Under the pieces are notes generated by a model. It worked only from the letters and a program-made list of their open reading frames with translations. It did no database searches and was not told the DNA's origin. DNA of 28,962 bases, taken from NCBI GenBank assembly GCA_947449125.1, contig CANFQR010000001.1:1-28962 (forward strand). The letters run 5' to 3'. This DNA is from Bacteroidota bacterium. Its GTDB lineage: Bacteria > Bacteroidota > Bacteroidia > B-17B0 > Aurantibacillaceae. Positions 1 through 8,222 of the stretch are shown here, piece by piece. The first letter of the stretch is position 1. Every line of letters begins with the position of its first letter. Made by a program: the position numbers and the translations under genes.

Positions 1-2182
1 CTTCATTCTTTTTAAAGTTATAGGTGGCGCCAATATCTAAACGGTGGTATGGTGTAATTCGGTAATTATTTCTTGTTCCTGTTGTGTTATAAGGGATATT
101 AAAATTTTGAATAGTTATTTTTGAATTAGGGAAGGTGGCAGGTGTACCGCTTAATAAAACAAAATTGGTAGAAATACTCCAACGTTTGGCAATATCATAA
201 TTTACAACTGTATTTAAGCAATGTGTTCTGTCGTAGCGGCTAACAAACCATTTATCGTTACTTATTCCATTTACCAACCGTTCTGTTTTGCTTAGTGTAT
301 AACTAATCCAGCCATTTAATTTCCCCTTTGTTTTTTTTATAAAAAATTCGGCGCCATAAGCTCTACCAAGTCCCTGGATTAATTGATTTTCTACAGTTGG
401 GTTAATAAACAAGTTAGCGTTGTCTACATAATCTAATTGATTTTGTAAATATTTGTAATATATTTCAACTGATGTTTCGTACGTGTTTTCTTTAAAATTC
501 CTGAAATAGCCTATGCTGCCCTGATCGGCTAATAAAGGTTTAAGGTTGTTGGTGGCAAGCGTATAAACGTCTAACGGAGTGCTGGCAGCTGTATTGCTTA
601 TTAGCTGCAAGTATTGCGCCATGCGATTATAACTAGCTTTAATAGAACTTAAACTATTAATAACATAATTCATAGAAAATCGCGGTTCAGGATTTACGTA
701 TGCTTTTATAATTTCGCCGTTTGCATATTTTTTTGAACTAATTAATGGCAACTCTTCATTTGGGAGTGTATCGCCAAATGTGTAAGCAGTGCCTTTTCCA
801 ATGTAATTGTAGATACTAACGCGTAAACCATATTCAATGGTGAGTCGTGGTTTTAATTTATGTTCGTTGCCAATGTAGGCTGAATATTCAATGCCGTAAC
901 GATGGTCTGCTAAAAATTTAACTGTAGTTGTTTCAAAAGTACCGGTTGCATTATAAGGTAAAAAATCATAAAACAAGGCTTGAGCACCAAAACGCAATGT
1001 GTTTTTACTATTGGCAAAAAATGAGAAATCGTTTTTTAAACTATAATTAATAACATTACTACTCCAATTGAATTTTTGGTTGTTGCTTTCTTGCGTGAAT
1101 TTAATTAAGTAATCATAATTGCTGTAAAAAGCGGTGGTATTCATAAATAGCTTGTTATTAAAAATATGATTCCATCGAGCAGTGCCTGTGGTATTTCCCC
1201 AGTTAAAAACAAATCCCGGAGAACCAAAGGCATCTCTCCCTAAATACCCACTCGCAAAAACGGTGTTTTTATCGTTAATGCGCCAGTTAACTTTTGCTGT
1301 GAGGTCATAAAAATAAAACACAGCATTTTTTATGGGATTAGTGGATTTTACAAAGGGTTTAACCAAGGCATCGATGTAGCTTCTTCGGCCTGCAATTATA
1401 AAACTTGCCTTATCTTTTTTAATAGGACCTTCAATGGAGACGCGGCTAAAAACGGTTCCTATTCCTCCATTAACCGAAAGTTTTTTACTGTTTCCTTCCT
1501 TCATTCTAACGTCTAAAATTGAAGAAACTCTTCCGCCGTATTGCGATGGAATGCCGCCTTTAATGAGCTTTACATCTTTTACCGCGTCAGGGTTAAAAAC
1601 AGAGAAAAACCCGAATAAATGAGATGAACTGTATACAGGGGCTTCATCAAGTAAAATCAAATTTTGATCAATATTTCCTCCACGAACATTAAAACCGCTA
1701 GCGCCTTCACCAACAGTAGTTACGCCCGGCAATAATTGAATAGCACGAACAATATCTACCTCGCCAAAGAGTGCAGGAATTTTGTTAATTTGTTTAATGT
1801 CTAATTTGGCAGTACCTACTTCTAAACTTTTTATATTTTTATCATCAGCTTCGCCGGTAACTATTACTTCATCTAATTGTTTTCCATCTTCGGTAAGTTC
1901 ATAATTTGAATTGATGTTTTTAGTAAGGTTAACAGAAAATGTATAGGTTTTAAAACCAATAAAGGAAATGGCAATAATATGATTGCCCTTTGGAAGTGTT
2001 AAAGAAAAAAATCCATATTCGTTAGCGGAAGTTCCAATGTTAGAGCCTTGTTTAAAAATAGTTGCACCAATGAGTGACTCGCCATTTTTTGAATCTTTTA
2101 CATAACCACTAATTGAAAATTTTTCCTGGCTACGCGAATAAAAAACGAATAAAGTAAATAGTATTAAAAAACGAATCTTCAT
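1..2182 (-). CDS. TonB-dependent outer-membrane receptor, C-terminus cut by window edge
   Basis: The minus frame is open from an ATG at 2182 to base 2, giving 727 codons with no stop, so the C-terminal end of the barrel lies outside the window. A hydrophobic signal peptide (about residues 1-19, ending SRSQ) is followed by a carboxypeptidase-regulatory-like domain (about 22-105: ISGYVKD, GESLIGATIF, GTSANEYGFFSL). The plug (about 125-230) contains LLPGVTTVGEGASGFNVRGG and GGIPSQYGGRVSSILDVRMK, and the rest is barrel sequence rich in aromatic residues. The family sits in the outer membrane and takes up a bound substrate using TonB energy. The substrate cannot be read from the sequence. It has no SusD partner in view, and a DUF4249-type lipoprotein is the usual downstream neighbour for receptors of this size. 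Its start is supported by the promoter at 2240-2271. It is divergent from hisS. Confidence 0.9.
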   Translation of the reverse strand, partial: MKIRFLILFTLFVFYSRSQEKFSISGYVKDSKNGESLIGATIFKQGSNIGTSANEYGFFSLTLPKGNHIIAISFIGFKTYTFSVNLTKNINSNYELTEDGKQLDEVIVTGEADDKNIKSLEVGTAKLDIKQINKIPALFGEVDIVRAIQLLPGVTTVGEGASGFNVRGGNIDQNLILLDEAPVYSSSHLFGFFSVFNPDAVKDVKLIKGGIPSQYGGRVSSILDVRMKEGNSKKLSVNGGIGTVFSRVSIEGPIKKDKASFIIAGRRSYIDALVKPFVKSTNPIKNAVFYFYDLTAKVNWRINDKNTVFASGYLGRDAFGSPGFVFNWGNTTGTARWNHIFNNKLFMNTTAFYSNYDYLIKFTQESNNQKFNWSSNVINYSLKNDFSFFANSKNTLRFGAQALFYDFLPYNATGTFETTTVKFLADHRYGIEYSAYIGNEHKLKPRLTIEYGLRVSIYNYIGKGTAYTFGDTLPNEELPLISSKKYANGEIIKAYVNPEPRFSMNYVINSLSSIKASYNRMAQYLQLISNTAASTPLDVYTLATNNLKPLLADQGSIGYFRNFKENTYETSVEIYYKYLQNQLDYVDNANLFINPTVENQLIQGLGRAYGAEFFIKKTKGKLNGWISYTLSKTERLVNGISNDKWFVSRYDRTHCLNTVVNYDIAKRWSISTNFVLLSGTPATFPNSKITIQNFNIPYNTTGTRNNYRITPYHRLDIGATYNFKKNE

Positions 2183-2239
2183 AATATAATATGGTATTGA
2201 GCTAATAACCTGTTTTGTGTAAAATTGTTTAAAAGAATG

Positions 2240-2271
2240 CAAAGCTAACTAAACAAAAATGGCTAAACAAA
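2240..2271 (-). promoter_or_regulatory. Bacteroidota-type promoter of the TonB receptor
   Basis: On the minus strand, TTTG (2271-2268), a 20 bp spacer and TAGCTTTG (2247-2240) match the Bacteroidota consensus of TTTG at -33 and TAnnTTTG at -7. The implied start near 2233 leaves a leader of about 50 bases before the ATG at 2182. The -33 element lies inside one copy of the CTAAACAAA repeat. Confidence 0.6.
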
Positions 2272-2310
2272 CCGCTTGTCATTATTTAAATATTATTACC
2301 GTTTGTTTAG
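2249..2310. repeat. CTAAACAAA repeats and 10 bp inverted repeat in the receptor/hisS intergenic region
   Basis: CTAAACAAA occurs at 2249-2257 and again at 2263-2271 in the same orientation. The second copy, extended to CTAAACAAAC (2263-2272), has a perfect inverted partner GTTTGTTTAG at 2301-2310, 28 bp away. The copies surround the -33 box of the receptor promoter. They could be an operator or simply low-complexity AT-rich sequence. No regulator can be named. Confidence 0.45.
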
Positions 2311-2397
2311 TTGTATAAATTACAAACTGGAGGTTCTCTATCAAAATTTAATAACTAAATTTTTGTAAGTTTACCATGATTTTTTACAGCCTTTTTA

Positions 2398-3771
2398 ATG
2401 AAACCATCTATACCTAAAGGGACCCGGGATTTTGGACCTACTGAAATGCAGAAGCGGCAATATATCTTAAATATTTTGCGTAAAAATTTTGAGTTGTTTG
2501 CTTACCATCCAATCGAAACCCCTTCGATGGAGAATATTACAACGCTAACCGGTAAATATGGTGAGGAAGGCGACCAATTAATTTTTAAAATTTTAAATTC
2601 CCGCATTCACGAGAGTAAACAAAAAGAATTGCTTCGTAAAGAGTTTGAACTTTCATTAGATTCGTCAAGAAATTCCGAAGAATTAACTGAGAAAGCCTTA
2701 CGTTATGATTTAACCGTGCCTTTTGCGAGATATGTTGTAATGAATCAGCACCAATTAACTTTTCCTTTTAAACGTTATCAGATACAACCTGTTTGGCGGG
2801 CAGACCGTCCGCAAAAAGGTCGTTACAGAGAGTTTTATCAGTGCGATGCAGATGTTATTGGTAGCAATTCCTTAATTAACGAATTGGAACTGATTTCCTT
2901 AATGGACAAATCGTTTAAAGAACTAAACTTACCTGTAATTATAAAATTTAATAATCGTAAAATTCTAACTGCCATTGCTGAACTTGTTAACGAGCAGGAA
3001 AAAATAATTGATATTACGGTTGCAATTGACAAGCTTGATAAAATTGGAAAAGAGGGCGTTAATAAAGAACTTTTAGAAAAAGGTATTTCAAATGCTGCTA
3101 TAGAAACCTTGCAGCCACTATTAAATTTTAAAGGCAGTAATATCGAAAAAGTCGATATATTAAAAAAACTTATTGGAAACACAGATGCCGGTAAAAGCGG
3201 TATTGCTGAAATTGAATACATTTTAACCAATGCTAAGGTTTTATTTGCCGAGGTTGAATTAGACATCACACTTGCGCGAGGATTAAATTATTATACCGGA
3301 ACAATTTTTGAAGTTAAAGCAAACGCCGGAACTTTTACACCAAGCATTTTGGGCGGAGGAAGATACGACGATCTTACAGGAATTTTTGGATTAAAAAACA
3401 TGAGTGGTGTGGGCATTTCTTTTGGTATCGATCGCATTTACGATGTTATTAACGAACTGAATTTGTTTCCTGAAAGCGTAACCAAATTATCATCAATAAA
3501 AGTATTATTCACACATTTTGACGAAGCAACTCAGAACCACTGTTTAAAGCTTTCGGCCGAGCTGCGAGATAATAACATATCGTGCGAGGTATATCCTGAT
3601 GTAACCAAAAAGCTTAGTAAACAATTTGAGTATGCTAACAAAAAAAATATTGAATTTGTTTGTACGGTTGGTAGTGATGAGCTGGCTACTGAAATATACG
3701 CAATAAAAAATATGATAACTGGAGAACAAAAAAAATTAAACATAACTGAACTTGTTGCCGAATTAAAATAA
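2398..3771 (+). CDS. hisS: Histidyl-tRNA synthetase
   Basis: A cytoplasmic class II aminoacyl-tRNA synthetase that charges tRNA-His with histidine using ATP. The 457 residues are within the normal family length. The N-terminus KGTRDFGP (7-14) is the family's opening motif. Motif 2 spans about 123-150 (FKRYQIQPVWRADRPQKGR then FYQCDADVIG). The histidine-binding signature is ARGLNYYTG (293-301), with Asn where many bacteria have Asp. GGGRYDDL (319-326) and motif 3 GVGISFGIDR (337-346) follow, then a C-terminal anticodon-binding domain from about 365. It is first in a plus-strand run with hutH, which starts five bases after its stop. The start ATG gives the expected N-terminus. Identification is secure. 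Confidence 0.97.
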   Translation: MKPSIPKGTRDFGPTEMQKRQYILNILRKNFELFAYHPIETPSMENITTLTGKYGEEGDQLIFKILNSRIHESKQKELLRKEFELSLDSSRNSEELTEKALRYDLTVPFARYVVMNQHQLTFPFKRYQIQPVWRADRPQKGRYREFYQCDADVIGSNSLINELELISLMDKSFKELNLPVIIKFNNRKILTAIAELVNEQEKIIDITVAIDKLDKIGKEGVNKELLEKGISNAAIETLQPLLNFKGSNIEKVDILKKLIGNTDAGKSGIAEIEYILTNAKVLFAEVELDITLARGLNYYTGTIFEVKANAGTFTPSILGGGRYDDLTGIFGLKNMSGVGISFGIDRIYDVINELNLFPESVTKLSSIKVLFTHFDEATQNHCLKLSAELRDNNISCEVYPDVTKKLSKQFEYANKKNIEFVCTVGSDELATEIYAIKNMITGEQKKLNITELVAELK

Positions 3772-3776
3772 AAACA

Positions 3777-5270
3777 ATGAAATTTATTATTGATCACACA
3801 AAGAAATTAACGCTTAACGATTTAAACATATTTTTAAACGACAAAGAGTCAACTGTTAGTTTATCTGACGAAACTAAAAACTTAATTGTAAAGTGTAGAA
3901 ATTATCTTGATGATAAATTAAAAAACATCAGTAAGCCTATTTATGGTATAAATACCGGTTTTGGTTCGTTATGCAATGTTATTATTCCAGATAATGAAAT
4001 TGAGCAATTACAGGAAAACCTTGTTAAAAGTCACGCTTGTGGCATGGGTAATCAGGTGCCTCAGGAAATTGTAAAGTTAATGTTGCTGTTAAAAATTCAA
4101 TCGTTAAGTTATGGTAAAAGCGGCGTACAATTAGAAACAGTTGAACGCTTATGCGATTTTATTAATCATCAAATTTATCCAGTAATATACCAGCAGGGTT
4201 CTTTGGGTGCCAGTGGAGACTTAGCGCCATTAGCTCATTTAAGCCTTACACTTTTAGGTTTAGGAAAAGTAAATTATAATGGTCAACTATTGGATGCGGA
4301 TACCGTTTTAAACGAAAAAAATCTTAAACCCATTAAATTAAAATCCAAAGAAGGTTTAGCGCTTTTAAACGGAACACAATTTATGAGCGCCTACGGTTGT
4401 TTTAATTTAATTCAGGCTGAAAAATTAAATACTTCGGCTGATTTAATTACTGCCATATCATTAGATGCTTTTGATGGACGAATAGACCCATATAAAGATA
4501 ATCTTCATACAATACGACCTCATGCCGGACAATTAAAAACCGCGCAAACCGTTAGGGGATATTTAAACGGAAGCCAAATTTTACAGACTGAAAAAAAGCA
4601 TGTGCAGGACCCGTATTCGTTTCGTTGTGTTCCTCAGGTTCATGGCGCAACAAAGGATACGGTTAATTATGTAAAGTCGGTGTTTGAAACTGAAATAAAT
4701 TCGGTTACCGATAATCCTACTGTTTTCCCGGATGAAGATGAAATTTTAAGTGGCGGTAATTTTCATGGTCAACCACTAGCATTGGCTCTAGATTTTTTAT
4801 GTATCGCCATTGCTGAATTAGCAAACATCTCGGAACGTAGAACTTATCTTTTAATTTCTGGCCAAAGAGGTTTGCCTCCTTTTTTAACACCAAACGCCGG
4901 ATTAAATTCAGGATTTATGATTCCTCAGTATACGGCGGCAAGCATTGTTAGTCAAAATAAACAATTATGCACACCGGCAAGTATAGATAGTATAGTGTCA
5001 AGTAACGGACAAGAAGACCATGTAAGTATGGGTGCAAATGCAGCAACTAAATGTTTTCTTGTAATAGAAAATACCGAGAAAGTTTTATCTATAGAATTGC
5101 TTAATGCTGCTCAGGCATTGGAATTAAAAAGGCCTTTAAAATCTTCGGAAAAAATTGAATCAATAATTTCAAATTTCAGAAAAACAGTTTCGTTCATGAA
5201 AAATGACGAGGTAGTTTATGAGTTAATGAAGTCGTCACATGAGTTTTTAAAGAATGGTTTGTTGCAATAA
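3777..5270 (+). CDS. hutH: Histidine ammonia-lyase
   Basis: Converts L-histidine to urocanate and ammonia, the first step of histidine degradation, in the cytoplasm. The 497 residues are typical. ASG (145-147, in GSLGASGDLAPLAH) forms the MIO electrophile. YGINTGFGSL (56-65) carries the catalytic Tyr56, and Asn198 (LLNGTQ) is the other conserved active-site residue. SH at 85-86 is the histidine-lyase form of the substrate-selectivity switch, where tyrosine/phenylalanine lyases differ. It starts five bases after hisS and its stop overlaps the next gene in TAATG. No hutU, hutI or hutG is present, so it is a solitary hut gene here. A histidine lyase is the best reading, and the substrate is inferred from the SH pair and the context. 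Confidence 0.93.
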   Translation: MKFIIDHTKKLTLNDLNIFLNDKESTVSLSDETKNLIVKCRNYLDDKLKNISKPIYGINTGFGSLCNVIIPDNEIEQLQENLVKSHACGMGNQVPQEIVKLMLLLKIQSLSYGKSGVQLETVERLCDFINHQIYPVIYQQGSLGASGDLAPLAHLSLTLLGLGKVNYNGQLLDADTVLNEKNLKPIKLKSKEGLALLNGTQFMSAYGCFNLIQAEKLNTSADLITAISLDAFDGRIDPYKDNLHTIRPHAGQLKTAQTVRGYLNGSQILQTEKKHVQDPYSFRCVPQVHGATKDTVNYVKSVFETEINSVTDNPTVFPDEDEILSGGNFHGQPLALALDFLCIAIAELANISERRTYLLISGQRGLPPFLTPNAGLNSGFMIPQYTAASIVSQNKQLCTPASIDSIVSSNGQEDHVSMGANAATKCFLVIENTEKVLSIELLNAAQALELKRPLKSSEKIESIISNFRKTVSFMKNDEVVYELMKSSHEFLKNGLLQ

Positions 5271-5860
5271 TGAAAAATAATAGTATAAAAATTCTTCTTT
5301 GTATTTTGTTTTTATTTACCTTAAAAACAAGCCAAGCCTGTCAATGCCCCATTACAGTATTGGGTTTGGAAGAATGTAATAAGTATGATATAATTTTTAA
5401 AGGAAAAATTAGTTCTGTTAAACCATGCGCCAATAATTTTGGTGTGGCTGAATTTGAAATTGAGGAGTTATATAAAGGGAACGTTACCGATAAATTTAAA
5501 GTGCTTTTTAATTGTGGCGTAGAATGCGCTATGGAATTTGGTATTGGACAGGAATGGATTATATATACCCGTTACAAGCAAGTTGATAAAGCTATTATGG
5601 ATTGGTGTAGCAGAAGCAGAAAATTCTTTAAAAACGACAAAGAAGATTTTTATACCGTAACTTACGGTAACGATTATTTTGATGAATTAAGTTTTTTAAG
5701 AAAAAACCTAGGTTTACACAGAACCAGAAAAGAAACAGGTAACGCTGCCGGCAATAGAAATGCTCTACCCACACAAAATCAAACCATATTAATGATTTTA
5801 ATTTCTTTATCGATTATTGTGTTATTTTATTACTTGTTTAATAAATATTTTAAACTGTAA
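5270..5860 (+). CDS. Secreted, membrane-anchored protein with NTR/TIMP-like domain
   Basis: The 196 residues begin with a signal peptide (1-23, hydrophobic ILLCILFLFTL) that should be cut just before Cys24, giving a mature N-terminus CQCP. A Cys-x-Cys start, a third Cys about ten residues later (Cys36), and the strand DIIFKGKISSV (40-50) resemble the netrin/TIMP fold. Further cysteines are at 53, 82, 86 and 113, seven in all after the leader. A hydrophobic segment at about 172-190 followed by NKYFKL is a C-terminal membrane anchor. The start is fixed by the TAATG overlap with hutH, so it is probably co-transcribed and translationally coupled. Function is unknown. In animals TIMPs inhibit metalloproteases through the free N-terminal Cys, but bacterial members are uncharacterised, so no activity is claimed. 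An alternative reading is a lipoprotein, though SQAC is a weak lipobox. Confidence 0.6.
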   Translation: MKNNSIKILLCILFLFTLKTSQACQCPITVLGLEECNKYDIIFKGKISSVKPCANNFGVAEFEIEELYKGNVTDKFKVLFNCGVECAMEFGIGQEWIIYTRYKQVDKAIMDWCSRSRKFFKNDKEDFYTVTYGNDYFDELSFLRKNLGLHRTRKETGNAAGNRNALPTQNQTILMILISLSIIVLFYYLFNKYFKL

Positions 5861-5907
5861 AAGAGTTGTTGCTTTAATCTTTTATTTTGAAAAGGTTAAG
5901 TACTCTT
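5861..5907. terminator. Hairpin between convergent hutH operon and galE
   Basis: An inner stem of about ten pairs (5874-5883 with 5890-5899, one G-T pair, six-base loop) lies within outer arms AAGAGT (5861-5866) and ACTCTT (5902-5907). It fills the 55 bp gap between two convergent stops, so it may terminate both operons. The T-tracts are weak. Confidence 0.45.
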
Positions 5908-5915
5908 AAGAAAAA

Positions 5916-6953
5916 TTAAATTTCAGCATCTAAATTTTTTTGCCAATGCCATGCGCTCAGCATCATGTCGTCTAACGAATATTCAATTTGCCAGTTTAAT
6001 TCTTTTTTAGCTAATGTATTGTCAGCATATATGGCAACGACATCTCCAGGTCTTCTGCCGCCAAGTGTGTAATTTAATTTTTTGCCCGCAACTTTTTCAA
6101 ATGATTTTATGGCTTCGCGAACAGTTACACCATTTCCGGTACCCAGATTAAATAATGATATTTTATTTTTATTTTTTTTGTTTATCAGGTAATTCAAAGC
6201 TTTAACATGAGCATCGGCTATGTCGCATACATGTATATAGTCTCTTATACAATAACCATCTCTTGTATCATAATCATTTCCAAAAACGGTTAATGTGTTT
6301 TTTCCTACAGCAGTTTGTGTAATTATTGGCACCAAATTGTTAGGTCGGTTTAATGGAAACTCCCCAATTTTCCCACTCATGTGAGCGCCTACAGGATTGA
6401 AATATCTTAGCAATACCGCATTAAAATCTGGATTAGCATTAACAACGTAATTAATAATATCTTCTCCAATTTGTTTTGTATGAGCATACGGACTTTCGGC
6501 TTTTTTTAAAGGAGTGTTTTCGGTAACTGGCAGCTCATCGGCATTTCCATAAACTGAGCAAGAGGAGGAAAAAATAAAATGTTTAATGTTGTTTTCAGTG
6601 GCAAACTTTAACAGGTTATTAAGGGAGTTAAGATTATTATGATAATAAACAAGAGGCTTATCAACACTTTCAGGAACAGATTTATAAGCGGCAAAATGTA
6701 TAAATCCAATTATATTTTTAACACTTGATAAAGCTTCAAAAAGTTGATTGGTGTCGCAAAGATCCAAGTCAAACGTTTGAAAATTTTTACCGGTGATACT
6801 TCTTATTCTGTCGTATGCCTTATGAGTTGAATTAGAAAAATTATCAATTGAAACTATATTATAATCGGTTTTATTAAGCAGTTCAATAATTGTATGTGAG
6901 CCAATGTAACCGGCTCCGCCTGTAACTATTATGGTTTGATGATTATTTTCCAT
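5916..6953 (-). CDS. galE: UDP-glucose 4-epimerase
   Basis: A cytoplasmic NAD-dependent short-chain dehydrogenase that interconverts UDP-glucose and UDP-galactose, or their N-acetyl forms. The 345 residues match the family. The Rossmann motif TGGAGYIGSH is at 11-20. Catalytic Ser131 lies in FSSSCSVYG, and Tyr156 with Lys160 form YxxxK (PYAHTK). FNLGTGNGVTVRE and GRRPGDV are also typical GalE sequences. It is the last gene of a minus-strand set after asnB and a glycosyltransferase, six bases from the latter, so it supplies a sugar nucleotide to the polysaccharide locus. Whether it also accepts UDP-GlcNAc cannot be decided by eye. Confidence 0.92.
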   Translation of the reverse strand: MENNHQTIIVTGGAGYIGSHTIIELLNKTDYNIVSIDNFSNSTHKAYDRIRSITGKNFQTFDLDLCDTNQLFEALSSVKNIIGFIHFAAYKSVPESVDKPLVYYHNNLNSLNNLLKFATENNIKHFIFSSSCSVYGNADELPVTENTPLKKAESPYAHTKQIGEDIINYVVNANPDFNAVLLRYFNPVGAHMSGKIGEFPLNRPNNLVPIITQTAVGKNTLTVFGNDYDTRDGYCIRDYIHVCDIADAHVKALNYLINKKNKNKISLFNLGTGNGVTVREAIKSFEKVAGKKLNYTLGGRRPGDVVAIYADNTLAKKELNWQIEYSLDDMMLSAWHWQKNLDAEI

Positions 6954-6959
6954 TTCAAA

Positions 6960-8198
6960 TTATTTGATAGTAAATGAACTGTAAACATGATTATATTTTT
7001 CTATTCCGTCTAGTAGCGAAAAATAATTATGCGCAGTGTGTTTAGTGTTTTTTGATATTACATGGCTTCTTTCTAATAATTCATGAGTGGCATTTTGATA
7101 ACTGCTATCATTAAAGTCAGAGATCAGAATGCCGCAATCTGATTCATTAATTATATTTTCAACATCACCAATGCCTGTATTTGTAATTATCGGTATGCCC
7201 ATTGAAAGTATTTCTCCCATTTTGGTTGGTGAAGAAGCGGATTTTGAAAAACTGGGTTTAATAAAAAATAATGAAGCCGAGGAGAGTGAAATATAGGTTG
7301 GCATGTCGTTTCTTGTTGACGCAACGATTATTAATTTATCTAACGCTAAGCCTTGTTTTTTGGCGGCTTCATAAATTATTTCTTTATCATCTTTTGTAAT
7401 TATTAAAAATACGGCATCGGTTTTTTGAGATAATATTTTAAAGAATGCTATCATCTCGTCTGACATATACCACGTGCCTAAACTACCAACATAGCTCAGT
7501 ACAAATTTATTGTTTAATTGAGGGTAATTAGTTTTTATTGTACTTAAAACGTTTTCATTAATTGTTTTTTCGGAGAAGTGTTCTAAATCAACGCAACAAG
7601 GTATTACTGATATTTTTGAGTTGTTAATTCCCAATTCCCAATTTAAAATAATAGATTTTGCCTTTTGAGTCAGAGAAATAACGGCATCTGCATGTATCAA
7701 AATTTCTTTTTCTTTTTTCTTGAAATAGGAATATAAAAAGCGGCCTATAGGTTTTGATTTATTCCATATACCCCCATCAATTCTTTCATCTGCCCAAAAA
7801 CCACGCATGTCAAAAATTAAACCTGTACTATATTTTTTTTTAGCGTTTAATCCTATTAAGCCAGCTAAATAACTTCGGCAATGTAAAATAATTTGATTTG
7901 GACTGTTTATAATAGTTTGTTTGACAATTTTTTTTAGACTATTGTAATTTTGAATTTGAGACACAAATGGGATGCTGTTTTTATAAAAGCTATATTCCCA
8001 TTTAATGTTTGCTGCTTTGGTAATATTGTTTATTTGAGTATGATTTTGTTCCCAGTTGGCTTTTTTTTCACAACTAACAATTCCAATTGAATATCCTTTT
8101 TTTGCTAGGCCTACCAGGTAAGGCAATACTTGCGATTGTCCTAAAGGGTCGGTCATGCCATCAATGGATACAAATAGAAAATAATTGGCCTTATTCAT
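6960..8198 (-). CDS. Glycosyltransferase family 4
   Basis: A 412-residue GT-B fold enzyme that transfers a sugar from a nucleotide donor to a growing lipid-linked glycan at the inner face of the inner membrane. The N-terminus has the recognisable DGMTDPLGQSQVLPYL (13-28), typical of a GT4 subgroup in polysaccharide loci. The C-terminal half has LSYVGSLGTWY and the donor-binding run PTKMGEILSMGIPIIT. It starts 24 bases after asnB and ends six bases before galE. Donor and linkage are unknown. Confidence 0.85.
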   Translation of the reverse strand: MNKANYFLFVSIDGMTDPLGQSQVLPYLVGLAKKGYSIGIVSCEKKANWEQNHTQINNITKAANIKWEYSFYKNSIPFVSQIQNYNSLKKIVKQTIINSPNQIILHCRSYLAGLIGLNAKKKYSTGLIFDMRGFWADERIDGGIWNKSKPIGRFLYSYFKKKEKEILIHADAVISLTQKAKSIILNWELGINNSKISVIPCCVDLEHFSEKTINENVLSTIKTNYPQLNNKFVLSYVGSLGTWYMSDEMIAFFKILSQKTDAVFLIITKDDKEIIYEAAKKQGLALDKLIIVASTRNDMPTYISLSSASLFFIKPSFSKSASSPTKMGEILSMGIPIITNTGIGDVENIINESDCGILISDFNDSSYQNATHELLERSHVISKNTKHTAHNYFSLLDGIEKYNHVYSSFTIK

Positions 8199-8222
8199 TT
8201 ATGATTAAAGTTAATTGTAATA

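Noticed and set aside
1434..1622. 62-codon plus-strand frame
   Set aside because: Lies wholly inside the TonB receptor, whose plug domain reads cleanly on the minus strand; no recognisable protein features.
2341..2397. hisS promoter
   Set aside because: Only 7/8 -7-like matches (AATTTTTG, TAAGTTTA) without a TTTG at proper distance, which is expected by chance in AT-rich sequence.
2838..3269. 143-codon minus-strand frame inside hisS
   Set aside because: Antisense shadow of an unmistakable hisS; composition is Ser/Leu/Ile-rich as expected for antisense of AT-rich coding sequence.
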